From assembly GCA_029945445.1 (NCBI GenBank), contig JAQSCO010000060.1, positions 494,361 through 558,360 of the forward strand: a DNA stretch of 64,000 nucleotides, in the 5' to 3' direction. The stretch is from Lacunisphaera sp. (GTDB lineage: Bacteria > Verrucomicrobiota > Verrucomicrobiia > Opitutales > Opitutaceae). A program made the position numbers and the translations under genes. This document shows, one piece after another, positions 33,776 through 42,567 of this stretch (its first letter is position 1; each line of letters begins with the position of its first letter). The notes beneath the pieces were generated by a model. The model searched no databases, was not told the DNA's origin, and worked only from the letters and a program-made list of their open reading frames with translations.

Positions 33776-33826
33776 TGGCACGCCGAAAGTCGGGAACGTG
33801 AAAACGCGGGCGAACGCCGCCCCGTG

Positions 33827-36800
33827 TTACCTACCCGCCGATGCCAGCTGCTTCTTCTCGAGCTTGAGATACAGGATGATGTTCAGTGCCATCGTCCGCG
33901 CCTCACCCGGCGCCGCGGCGTCCACCAGCGCGTCGTAATCATCCTCCGCCGTCGCCCGCAGCCGGGTCATCATGATGCTCCCGGCCGCGGCGTTGCGCCA
34001 GATGCTGGCCTTGATCTGGGGCAGCAATTTTTCCGCCTCCTCCAGCCGGCCCAGGCTGCAAAGCAGCGGGATAAGCTGGAAACCGACGAACATGTCGCTG
34101 GCCTGCTCGCGGCCAGCCCCGGTGTTTAACTGCAGCGCCCGGTTGTAGGAGTTCAGGTCGCCGATGCTGTAGAACATCAGGGCGTGGTAGCTCCAGAGGT
34201 GCACCTTCTCCTTCTCGAACGGATTGGCGACCGACTGCGCGATTTGCCGGGCCCGGGCGAGGTCGCCCACTGCCACCAGCACCGGCACCGCCATCTGCTT
34301 GCCGAAGCCCCATTGCTCGTTGCCGAAGCTCCGGATCTGCGCCGCCGCCGCCCGCGCCTGGTCCTTGCGCCCGAGACGCAGGTAATATTCCGCCAGGGAC
34401 CGGTAGGCATCGCTGCGCGCGGCTGAGTCGCCGGCATCGGCCTGCGCCGCCGCCACGCTTTCGGCGAAGCCGGAGTTGTGATGCATCAGCGCGTAGGTGA
34501 CCAGCAATCCGGGAAAATGCGGGGTGAACTGGCTCTCCAGCACCCGGGCCAGCTGGCGGGCCGTGTCGACGTCGCCGGCCTTGATGAACCTGCCCGCCAG
34601 GTCCACGGTGGTGCCGTAGTCGAGCGGTGCCACCAACGCCGCCGCTTGCTTGCGGGCCGCCGCTACATCCCCCTTCAGCAGGTTCCGCTGGATCGGCTCG
34701 AGCCGCCGCTGGTCGGAGGCCGTGCGCAGGTAACCGTCGATGCTGTCCTTGCGGTAGGGCCCGTTGGCCCGCGCGGCGGTGGTCCGCGCCCGCTCGGCGT
34801 TGCCGAAGCGCTGGTGCAGCTTGGCCACACTGGCCAGCCAGACCCAGTCGTCGTCGTTGCCCGCGAACCACGACTCCATCGTCGTCGCGGCCTGGTCGGC
34901 GATCGTCGGGAACATCCAGAATCGTTCCATCCAGGTTATCGCGACCGTCCGGTCGTCCTTGGTGGTGATGCGCGACACCTGGGCCACGGCCTGCTCCGTC
35001 CAGCGCCGGGCGAGTTCCTCGTCGACCTGGGGCACATAGTCCATGGCCATCGCGAGGGTCGACAGTTGCTTGCCCGGTTCGGGAATCGCGCAGATCGCCT
35101 CGAATTGCCGGGCCAGGATCGGTTTCAGGCGTTCATTGGGCACGCCCCCGAGTTGCAGGAGCGTCGACACGATGCCGCCCAGGCTGCCGGCCCGCAGTTC
35201 CGGATCTGCATCGGGATTTCTGGCCATTTCCTCCAGCACGCTCTCCGCCAGTTCCCAGGGATCGTCAAATCCACCCTTCTTAAGCGTCGCTGACAACGCG
35301 AGCGTCTGCCCGGTCGTCACGGTGTCCGTCATCTTTTGGCGCGCGTGGCCTTTGGCGCGGACGGTCAGGTCCACGCTGCCCGCGGCAAACGGTGTGAGCG
35401 TCAACGGCGTTACGCCGAGAAGCTTCTCGCCCGCCCGCACCTCCGCCCCGGCCGGCTCCGAAGACACCTTGAGCGTCCCGTAGTCGAACCGCACGTCGAG
35501 CGACGCGACTGCGCGCCGCGCCACGGCGACCTCGCGGGTCACATCCGCCAAGCCGGGGAACCGCGCCGTGACCGTATAGGTGCCGGTCGGCAGGCCTTCG
35601 AGCGTTGCCGGCAAAGTGCCCGTCTTGCCAAAGCCCTCGCCGCCACGCTGCCGCAGCGAAAACCCCGCGCCGGCCGGATCGCCCGCCAGCTGGAGTCCGC
35701 CCGTGCTGCGCACCAGCCGGATCGGCTCCGGGTCGGCAAATTCGTTTTCCTTCACCTCGAGTTCGCTGCGCGCCTCCTCGTAGCCGTCGGCGCGAACGAG
35801 CACCGGGTATTTGCCGAGGCGGACATCGCGGACGGTGACGGGGCTTTTCTCGAGGGCGAGGCTGCCGATCTGCACTTCCGCGCCCTCGGGCACGGTGCGC
35901 ACGCGGAGGCCGCCGCGGGCGAGGCTCAGCCGGTTGGTCTCCCACCCCGCGCTGCGCTTGGCCCAGCGGGCCTCGGCTTCAGACTTGTAGCGGGCCGGGG
36001 CCGTGGCGAGGTAGGTCTTCACCGCCTGGTCGGTCGCGGCCTGCTGCGTCGCCGGCGCACCGTCGAGCACGGCGTCGATCTTCGCCGCCATGACCGCAAA
36101 GGCCTGCTGGTCGGTGTCGGCTTTTTCCTTCGCCGCCACATCGGCCTTTTCCTGGGCGTTGCGCAACTTGGCCGCCTCGACGGCCTGCCCGGCCTCCTGC
36201 AGCCGCTTGATCTCGGCGAGGCGCTTCTGCTCCGGCACGTAGGAACCGAAATAGTAGCCCGCGCCGGCGAGAACCACCACCGCGGCAGCGAGGGCGGCGT
36301 AGAGCGGTTTCCTGGATGTGGAACGCGCTGACCCCAGTGCGTTGGGTTGCGCTTGGGCAAGCGCGCTGGGGTCAGCGCGCTCCACCTTCGGGCCGTTGGC
36401 GGCACCGGCCCCTGCTTTTTTCGTGTCCTTCGTGGCGCCAACCAATCCCAGTCTCTCCGCGACCTCCGCCACGCTCAGCGGGCGGTCCGCGGCCTCCTTC
36501 GCCAGACAGGCCGCGACAGTTTCCTCCCACGCGGCGGGCACCGGCCCGGCGGCCATGCCATTCACCCGGCGGCGCTCGTTCACGGGCATCGGCACCTTGG
36601 TCTGCACCTGCGCCATGATGTTGCCCGAGTGGAACGGCGGCTTACCGGTCAGCAATTCGTAGAGTGTCGCCCCGACGGAGTAAATGTCGTCCGCCACCGC
36701 CGGGTCCTCGCCCATCATCTGCTGCGGGCTCATGTAGAGCGGCGTGCCGCTGCTGCCGGCCTGCTTGGAGACGCGCGAGACGCTGTCGCTCACGCTGGCG

Positions 36801-37312
36801 GAGATACCGAAGTCGGCCACCTTCAGGTCGCCGCGGGCGTCGATCATGAGATTGGCCGGCTTGAGATCGCGGTGCACGATCTCCGCCTTGGTGTGGGCGT
36901 AGTCGAGCGCCTCACAGAGCTGCTTCGCCCAGGTCCCCAGCTCCGCCGCGGTAAAGCACCCGCCGGGCTGGTCGAGCTTGCGCGCCGTGAAGGTGGAACC
37001 GGAGACGTATTCCATCGAGATGGCGGCGGTGCGGCCGTCCTGCACAAAATCGTGGATGCGGATGATGTTCGGGTGCGTCAGCTCGAGGCTGCGGCGGGTC
37101 TCGCGCTTCATGTCGCGCACGGCCTCGGGATCGAGCGCTACGACCTCCGGCAGGAACTTCAGCGCAACATCGCGCTCGAGCTCGCCGTCGCGCGCCAGCC
37201 AGACGACGCCCATGCCGCCGCGGCCGAGGATCTTTTTCAGCTCATACCGGTTGAAAATCCTTTGGCCGGCCGAGAACCCCTTGATCGTCGCGCCTAAGTC
37301 GAGGTCGTCCAT
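33827..37312 (-). CDS. Membrane Ser/Thr kinase with PEGA repeats and helical-repeat C-terminus (kinase 8)
   Basis: 1161 aa from M-D-D-L-D-L-G. Kinase domain 23-290; a linker containing an in-frame palindromic repeat (36318-36385); membrane helix about 334-358; coiled coil; about three PEGA-like repeats 465-675. The C-terminal 480 residues are alpha-helical in TPR style (W-V-W-L-A-S-V-A-K-L-H-Q-R-F-G-N-A-E-R-A, S-L-A-E-Y-Y-L-R-L-G-R-K-D-Q-A-R-A-A-A-A). Such arrays bind proteins or peptides. Kinase 12 has a similar tail. Confidence 0.92.
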   Translation of the reverse strand: MDDLDLGATIKGFSAGQRIFNRYELKKILGRGGMGVVWLARDGELERDVALKFLPEVVALDPEAVRDMKRETRRSLELTHPNIIRIHDFVQDGRTAAISMEYVSGSTFTARKLDQPGGCFTAAELGTWAKQLCEALDYAHTKAEIVHRDLKPANLMIDARGDLKVADFGISASVSDSVSRVSKQAGSSGTPLYMSPQQMMGEDPAVADDIYSVGATLYELLTGKPPFHSGNIMAQVQTKVPMPVNERRRVNGMAAGPVPAAWEETVAACLAKEAADRPLSVAEVAERLGLVGATKDTKKAGAGAANGPKVERADPSALAQAQPNALGSARSTSRKPLYAALAAAVVVLAGAGYYFGSYVPEQKRLAEIKRLQEAGQAVEAAKLRNAQEKADVAAKEKADTDQQAFAVMAAKIDAVLDGAPATQQAATDQAVKTYLATAPARYKSEAEARWAKRSAGWETNRLSLARGGLRVRTVPEGAEVQIGSLALEKSPVTVRDVRLGKYPVLVRADGYEEARSELEVKENEFADPEPIRLVRSTGGLQLAGDPAGAGFSLRQRGGEGFGKTGTLPATLEGLPTGTYTVTARFPGLADVTREVAVARRAVASLDVRFDYGTLKVSSEPAGAEVRAGEKLLGVTPLTLTPFAAGSVDLTVRAKGHARQKMTDTVTTGQTLALSATLKKGGFDDPWELAESVLEEMARNPDADPELRAGSLGGIVSTLLQLGGVPNERLKPILARQFEAICAIPEPGKQLSTLAMAMDYVPQVDEELARRWTEQAVAQVSRITTKDDRTVAITWMERFWMFPTIADQAATTMESWFAGNDDDWVWLASVAKLHQRFGNAERARTTAARANGPYRKDSIDGYLRTASDQRRLEPIQRNLLKGDVAAARKQAAALVAPLDYGTTVDLAGRFIKAGDVDTARQLARVLESQFTPHFPGLLVTYALMHHNSGFAESVAAAQADAGDSAARSDAYRSLAEYYLRLGRKDQARAAAAQIRSFGNEQWGFGKQMAVPVLVAVGDLARARQIAQSVANPFEKEKVHLWSYHALMFYSIGDLNSYNRALQLNTGAGREQASDMFVGFQLIPLLCSLGRLEEAEKLLPQIKASIWRNAAAGSIMMTRLRATAEDDYDALVDAAAPGEARTMALNIILYLKLEKKQLASAGR
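36318..36385. repeat. Palindromic repeat embedded in frame in kinase 8
   Basis: Arms 36318-36337 and 36366-36385 match at 19 of 20 positions (GTGGAACGCGCTGACCCCAG and the near-complement). It encodes part of the linker before the membrane helix (V-E-R-A-D-P-S-A-L ... A-L-G-S-A-R-S-T-S). It is related to the palindrome in kinase 2. Confidence 0.8.
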
Positions 37313-37327
37313 GGGTGCGGATGAAGA

Positions 37328-37343
37328 GGCAAAACCCATGCCA
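37328..37343 (-). promoter_or_regulatory. Sigma-54 promoter of kinase 8
   Basis: Minus strand TGGCATGGGTTTTGCC, one mismatch in the -24 box, only 15 nt from the ATG, so the leader would be a few bases. The palindrome CCGACTTTCGG is at 37351-37361. Confidence 0.75.
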
Positions 37344-37377
37344 TGGCACGCCGAAAGTCGGTGGGTGCCCAAGACCC

Positions 37378-40059
37378 TCAGCGCACCGGGGCCAGCGCGA
37401 GCCGGAAGCCGACCCCGCTGCTCACCATGCCGCCGCCGTCCGATTGGCGGAACGGATAAAAGTAATACGTCTCGTGCCCGCCCCACCCGCCGCCCCGCTC
37501 AATGTGGGTCAGCCCGGTGGCGGGCCCGGTCGGATCGCTCACCTTTCCTCCGGCATAGTCGCCTTCCCAGTCCCGGCACAGTTCACTGACGTTGCCGAGC
37601 ATGTCGTGCAGGCCCCAGGCGTTCGCCTGCTTCTGCGCAACCGGGTGAACGGCGCCGCCATCATTCGCCCCATACCAAGCAACCGCCCCCAAGTCGGGCG
37701 GCGTGTCCGCAGTCGAGCCGGCGCGGGCCGCGTATTCCCACTGTGCCTCGGTCGGCAGCGTGTATTCATAGCCGGCGGGCAGCCAGTTATTCTCGCGGTG
37801 GGTCTTCGTCAACCGGCGGCAGAACTCCATGGCTTCCTCCCAATCCACGAAATACATCGGATCGTCGTAGCCGGTGCCCGAGCCCATGTCCTCGTTGGCG
37901 TCGGCGATGACCTTGTGCTTTTCCCGCTGCTCCGCCGGCGTGGTGCCCATGATCTCATGCCATTGCGTCTGCGTGATCTCCGTCTGCCCCAGCCAGAACG
38001 GCTGGCTGATGGTCACCTCCGTCAACGGGCGCATGGACGGGTAGCCGGAACTGTCCCGTCCGTCCCAGCCGAAGAAGCGCTGGTCCATGCTGCCCATCGT
38101 GAACGTGCCCGGCGCGATCGGCAGCAGCACGATGCTACTGATCCAGCCGACGGTCCAAGGCTCGCCAACCTTGGGTTGGCGGAGCACCGCGTGATTTCGC
38201 AGTTTGGCGGTGACGGCATCATCCGGCACGAGCGCGAGCCGGAACGACACGTGGAAGGTCGGTTGCACCACCGTAAAGGGGTAGCGCGTGGTCACGCGGT
38301 TTTGCTTCAACTCGTTCAAATATCCGCCGCGCAGCACGGCCGAGCTGTCGTTGACGTAGCCAGTCCAGTCGGACGCCTTGCCGCCGGGATAATGGGTGTA
38401 GTTGTCGAGGCACAATTCCGCGGCGTTGCCAATCATGTCCTGCAGGCCCCAGGCGTTGGCGCGTTTTTGCCCGACCGGATGAATCACCTTGCCGCTGTTG
38501 CCGGCATGCCAGGCCACGGCATCCATGTCCGTCACCGTGTCGGCCGTCGACCCGGCCCGTGCGGCGTATTCCCACTGGGCCTCAGTCGGCAGGGAATAGA
38601 CATAGCCCGCCGGCAGCCGGCCGGCGGCCCGCTCGCGCTCCGTCAGTTTTTTGCAGAAATCAATCATGGCCAGGCCCCAAATATCTGTCACCGGCAGGTC
38701 GTCGCCCTTGACCTTCAGCTCTGCCGGATCCTTGAGCATGATTTCCCGCCACTGCCTTTGCGTGACCTCGGTCCGGCCAAGCCAGAATGGCTTAGTCAGT
38801 GTGACCTCGGTCACGGGCCGCTCCTCATGCTCGCCGCCCGTGGCCGCGCCCAGCGAAAAGGTCCCCGCCGCCAGCGGTATCAGTCTCAGGTCCAGACCGG
38901 GAATCGTCCACGGTTTGCCCGGTGCCGGCGGCTCGGCGGCCGCCGGTGCAACGACGGGCGCGGCGGTGTCAACCGAGGGCGCGGGACGGGACGACGCGGC
39001 GGGTTCCCGATTGCGGTTGAGGACCACGAGGCCCAGCACGAGGAGCCCCACCACCCCGGCCGCCGCGAACAGCAGGTGGCGCTTACCCTTCGCCTCGGGA
39101 GTCTGCACGGCCGGTGCAGGGGCCAGGGGAACCGGAGTCGGTTCGGGTGCCGGCATCACTGGCGCGGCGGGCGGCGTGATCGGTGCCGGCAACTGGCCGG
39201 CCAGCCGCGCGGCGACTTCGCCGGCACTTTGCGGACGCGCGGCCGGGTCCTTCGCGAGGCAGGCGGCGATGGTCTCCTCCCAAGCCACCGGAACCGGCGC
39301 GAGCCCGGCGAGGCGCCGCCGCTCGTTGAGCAGCGGCGCGACCTTGTTCTGCACCTGCAGCAGGATGTTGCCGGCATGGAACGGCGGCTTGCCCGCGAGC
39401 AGTTCGAAGAGCAGGGCGCCCACTGAATAAATGTCGTCGGTCACCTTGGGATCCTCCCCCATCATCTGCTGCGGCGACATGTAGACCGGCGTGCCGGAGG
39501 AACTCCCCTTGTTCGAGACCCGCGAGACGCTGTCCGAGATCGAGGCCGCGATGCCGAAATCCAAAACCTTCAGCCGGCCGCGGGCATCGAGCATCAGGTT
39601 CGTCGGCTTGAGGTCGCGGTGCACGATCTGCGCGTCGTGGTGCGCGTAATCCAGCGCCGCGCAGAGCTGCGCGACCCAAGGACCGAGCTTTTCCACGGAG
39701 AAGATCTGGCCCGGCTCGTCGAGCCGCCGCGAGGACAAGGTCTCGCCGGCGATGTGCTCCATGGAGACGGCGGCGGTGCGGCCGTCAGTCACGAAATCGT
39801 GGATCTTCACGATATGCGGATGCGCCAGGTCAATGGCGCGCCGCACCTCGCGCTTCATGTCCGCAATGGCGGCGCGGTCGGCGGCCACGACCTCGGGCAG
39901 AAACTTGAGCGCCGTGGCGCGCTCCAGTTCCTCGTCGTGCGCGAGCCACACCACGCCCATGCCGCCGCGGCCGAGGATTTTTTTCAGCGTATAGCGACCA
40001 AAGACCTTCTGCCCGGCCGTGAAGCCCTTGATCGTGGCGCCGAGATCGAGATCATCCAT
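37378..40059 (-). CDS. Membrane Ser/Thr kinase with two FGE/SUMF1-type domains (kinase 9)
   Basis: 893 aa from M-D-D-L-D-L-G. Kinase domain 23-285 (H-R-D-L-K-P-T-N-L-M, DFG). Membrane helix about 328-348 (L-L-F-A-A-A-G-V-V-G-L-L-V-L-G-L-V-V-L). Two FGE-sulfatase/C-type-lectin domains follow, about 385-620 and 640-893, each with the L-P-T-E-A-Q-W-E-Y-A motif and a final G-F-R-L or S-F-R-L strand. They lie after the membrane helix, as in the DGR target, but neither C-terminus matches the template repeat. Confidence 0.92.
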   Translation of the reverse strand: MDDLDLGATIKGFTAGQKVFGRYTLKKILGRGGMGVVWLAHDEELERATALKFLPEVVAADRAAIADMKREVRRAIDLAHPHIVKIHDFVTDGRTAAVSMEHIAGETLSSRRLDEPGQIFSVEKLGPWVAQLCAALDYAHHDAQIVHRDLKPTNLMLDARGRLKVLDFGIAASISDSVSRVSNKGSSSGTPVYMSPQQMMGEDPKVTDDIYSVGALLFELLAGKPPFHAGNILLQVQNKVAPLLNERRRLAGLAPVPVAWEETIAACLAKDPAARPQSAGEVAARLAGQLPAPITPPAAPVMPAPEPTPVPLAPAPAVQTPEAKGKRHLLFAAAGVVGLLVLGLVVLNRNREPAASSRPAPSVDTAAPVVAPAAAEPPAPGKPWTIPGLDLRLIPLAAGTFSLGAATGGEHEERPVTEVTLTKPFWLGRTEVTQRQWREIMLKDPAELKVKGDDLPVTDIWGLAMIDFCKKLTERERAAGRLPAGYVYSLPTEAQWEYAARAGSTADTVTDMDAVAWHAGNSGKVIHPVGQKRANAWGLQDMIGNAAELCLDNYTHYPGGKASDWTGYVNDSSAVLRGGYLNELKQNRVTTRYPFTVVQPTFHVSFRLALVPDDAVTAKLRNHAVLRQPKVGEPWTVGWISSIVLLPIAPGTFTMGSMDQRFFGWDGRDSSGYPSMRPLTEVTISQPFWLGQTEITQTQWHEIMGTTPAEQREKHKVIADANEDMGSGTGYDDPMYFVDWEEAMEFCRRLTKTHRENNWLPAGYEYTLPTEAQWEYAARAGSTADTPPDLGAVAWYGANDGGAVHPVAQKQANAWGLHDMLGNVSELCRDWEGDYAGGKVSDPTGPATGLTHIERGGGWGGHETYYFYPFRQSDGGGMVSSGVGFRLALAPVR

Positions 40060-40075
40060 GGGTGAGCGCAGAATG

Positions 40076-40091
40076 GGCAAACCCCGGGCCA
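40076..40091 (-). promoter_or_regulatory. Sigma-54 promoter of kinase 9
   Basis: Minus strand TGGCCCGGGGTTTGCC (one -24 mismatch, perfect -12), 16 nt from the ATG. The upstream palindrome is degraded here (ATAGTCGAG instead of AAAGTCGG on the plus strand). Confidence 0.7.
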
Positions 40092-40119
40092 GAGCACGTC
40101 GATAGTCGAGAAACTGGGC

Positions 40120-42498
40120 CTAAAATCGTGGTTTGGATGGTTTCGTCTCCCCGGATTGTTGGCTGGCGGCAGCGGGTCTTATTGGCTGCAAAGATGCGAT
40201 TATTTTACGGGCGACGCTCTCCGGTGTCAGATGCAAAGCAAAATTCCCGACAACTGTCTCCACCATGACATAGGTTGTCTGCCCTGCCGGCAGTTGCACT
40301 TTCATCACCACATCAGCCTGCCAGCCAGGTCTGACGGATATATCATATCCCCCGACCGGCAGCTCCGCGGACCAATAGGAACCGCTGCCTAACACACCAA
40401 CGGGCTGACCATTGATTTTTAGATCCGGCTTTAAAGCACTACCCATGAATTTCGACTCACGAAATACCACCAAGGTCCCGACCTGGGGTATCGTCTTGTT
40501 CAGAGGCACATCAACCTTCGTGTCGCTCTCGGCCATCAAGGTCCTCTCCTCGGCATCGTAGCCATCATGGGAAACAGTCGCCCGGTATTGCCCCGGCGCC
40601 TGATCGGTCAAGTTCAAGGGAGTCAGCCCTGCCGCCTTACCATTCAGCGTCACCTGTGCACCGGTCGGAGTGGAGTTGATCGTCAGACCGACGCCATGCA
40701 GGTCCGCGGCCAGCGGCGCATCTTCATTGCGCTTCACCGTCAGGGGTTTCACGACCGGGCGCCAGTCCGCGCGCTGAAAGGTCACACGGTATTCGCCCGG
40801 CGGAATCTGCGCCTGCTTGAAGGGCGTGACGCCCTCGAAGTGCCGGCTGTTGCCGTCGATCGATACCTTGGCTCCGGCCGGGGCGCTGGTGATCACCGCC
40901 GTGCCGGTGAGCGAGATCAGCTTCACCAGGCCGGCCTTCGCGTCGCTGCCCGGCTTGATCGCGTAGGTGATGTCCTGCGCCTCGTAGCCCTCCTGCTCCA
41001 CCCGGAAGCTCACTTCTCCGGGCTTGATGTCCTTGAACAGTGCGGGGCTGGTCTTGCGCTCATTGCGTGGATAAAGAATGACCGTTGCTCCCGCCGGCTC
41101 GGTCTCGATGGCGAGCGAGCCCGGCCGGTGCGCCGCCTCATTGGCCGCCCACGCGTCGCGACGGCGAGCCAGCGCCTGCTGGGTCCCGGCCTTGAAACGG
41201 TCCGGAGATTTCGCGAGATACTCCTGCACCACCCGTTCCATCGCCTCCAACTCGGCGCGTGGGGCATCGTCGTGCACCGCGGCGATCTGCGCCGCGATGG
41301 CCGCGTATTCCTCCTGCTCGCGGTCCGCCTTCGCCTTGGCTTCCGTGTCGGCCTTGGCCGCGGCCTCCGCCCGTCGCTGTTGCGTCTGCTCCACTTGCAA
41401 GCGCCCCGCTTCTTCCGCGCTGCGCTTTTGCGCCGGCACCATGATGCCGAAATAATAACCGGCGGAAGCGAGGATCAGCGCCGCGGCGGCCAGACCGGCA
41501 TAAAGGCCCTGGCGGGATGGGCGGACCGGCGGCGCGGACGCCACCGCCGCGCGCACATCGCGCACCGTGCTCGCCTCATCGAGGTTCGTCCGCGGCGGTT
41601 TCAGCGGCGGCGCGGGCGGAGCATCCGCCAGCCCCAACCGGTGCGCCACCTCCGCGACACTCGGCGGCCGGTCCTTGGCGTCCTTGGCCAGACAGGCGGC
41701 GACGACCCGCTCCCACTCCTGCGGAATCTCCTCGCCCGCGACCCCCAATTCCTTGCGGCGCTCCGTCATGCTCGGCGGCACCTTGTTCTGCACCTGCATC
41801 AGGACATTGCCGGTGTGGAACGGCGGCCGGCCCGTCAGCAGTTCATAAAGGGTCGCGCCCAAGGCGTAGACGTCATCGGTCACCGACGCCGGATCGCCCA
41901 TCATCTGCTGCGGGCTCATGTAGACCGGGGTGCCGCTCGTGCCCGCCTGGTTGGAAACGCGGCTCACCGAATCAGACACACTGCGGGCGATGCCGAAGTC
42001 GGCCACCTTGAGTTCGCCCCCGGCGGTGACCATGAGGTTGGCGGGCTTCAGATCGCGATGCACGACTTTCGCCCGGGCATGCGCATAATCGAGGGCCTCG
42101 CAAAGCTGCTTCACCCACGGCCGCAAGTGCGCCACCGTGAAAACCTCGCCGGGCTGATCGAGTCGCAGGGCCGTGAGCGTGCCGCCCTCGACGAGTTCCA
42201 TCGTGATGCCACACAGGCCGGCGCCCTCGGCGAAATCATAGATGCGCAGGATGTGCGCATGGCTGAGCTGCTGGCAGCGGCTGGTCTCGCGTTTCAGGTC
42301 GCGGACGGCCGCGGGGTCGGTCGCGACGAGTTCCGGCAGCAGCTTGATCGCGATATCGCGTTCCAAAGATTCGTCCCGCGCCAGCCAGACCACCCCCATG
42401 CCGCCGCGGCCGAGGATCTTCTTCAGCGTGTAGCGGCCAAAAATTTTCTGACCGGCCGCAAAGCCGCGGATCGTCGCGCCGAGGTCGAGTTCACTCAT
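40120..42498 (-). CDS. Membrane Ser/Thr kinase with PEGA repeats and DUF2846-like C-terminus (kinase 10)
   Basis: 792 aa from M-S-E-L-D-L-G. Kinase domain 23-290; membrane helix about 327-352; Glu/Lys/Ala coiled coil to about 440; three PEGA repeats about 463-663 (P-P-G-E-Y-R-V-T-F-Q-R-A-D-W); DUF2846-like segment about 663-750 (L-V-V-F-R-E-S-K-F-M-G-S-A, then P-V-G-V-L-G-S-G-S-Y). Blocks are identical with kinase 5 (182 bp) and kinase 11 (269 bp). The earlier in-frame ATG at 42540 abuts the sigma-54 promoter and is rejected. Confidence 0.92.
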   Translation of the reverse strand: MSELDLGATIRGFAAGQKIFGRYTLKKILGRGGMGVVWLARDESLERDIAIKLLPELVATDPAAVRDLKRETSRCQQLSHAHILRIYDFAEGAGLCGITMELVEGGTLTALRLDQPGEVFTVAHLRPWVKQLCEALDYAHARAKVVHRDLKPANLMVTAGGELKVADFGIARSVSDSVSRVSNQAGTSGTPVYMSPQQMMGDPASVTDDVYALGATLYELLTGRPPFHTGNVLMQVQNKVPPSMTERRKELGVAGEEIPQEWERVVAACLAKDAKDRPPSVAEVAHRLGLADAPPAPPLKPPRTNLDEASTVRDVRAAVASAPPVRPSRQGLYAGLAAAALILASAGYYFGIMVPAQKRSAEEAGRLQVEQTQQRRAEAAAKADTEAKAKADREQEEYAAIAAQIAAVHDDAPRAELEAMERVVQEYLAKSPDRFKAGTQQALARRRDAWAANEAAHRPGSLAIETEPAGATVILYPRNERKTSPALFKDIKPGEVSFRVEQEGYEAQDITYAIKPGSDAKAGLVKLISLTGTAVITSAPAGAKVSIDGNSRHFEGVTPFKQAQIPPGEYRVTFQRADWRPVVKPLTVKRNEDAPLAADLHGVGLTINSTPTGAQVTLNGKAAGLTPLNLTDQAPGQYRATVSHDGYDAEERTLMAESDTKVDVPLNKTIPQVGTLVVFRESKFMGSALKPDLKINGQPVGVLGSGSYWSAELPVGGYDISVRPGWQADVVMKVQLPAGQTTYVMVETVVGNFALHLTPESVARKIIASLQPIRPAAASQQSGETKPSKPRF

Positions 42499-42523
42499 CG
42501 TGTTGTGGGTGCGCGAATGAAGA

Positions 42524-42539
42524 GGCAAAACCCGGGCCA
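42524..42539 (-). promoter_or_regulatory. Sigma-54 promoter of kinase 10
   Basis: Minus strand TGGCCCGGGTTTTGCC, one -24 mismatch and a perfect -12 box, 25 nt from the ATG as at kinases 4, 5 and 6. Confidence 0.75.
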
Positions 42540-42567
42540 TGGCACGCCGAAAGGACCGGCGGCGCGC

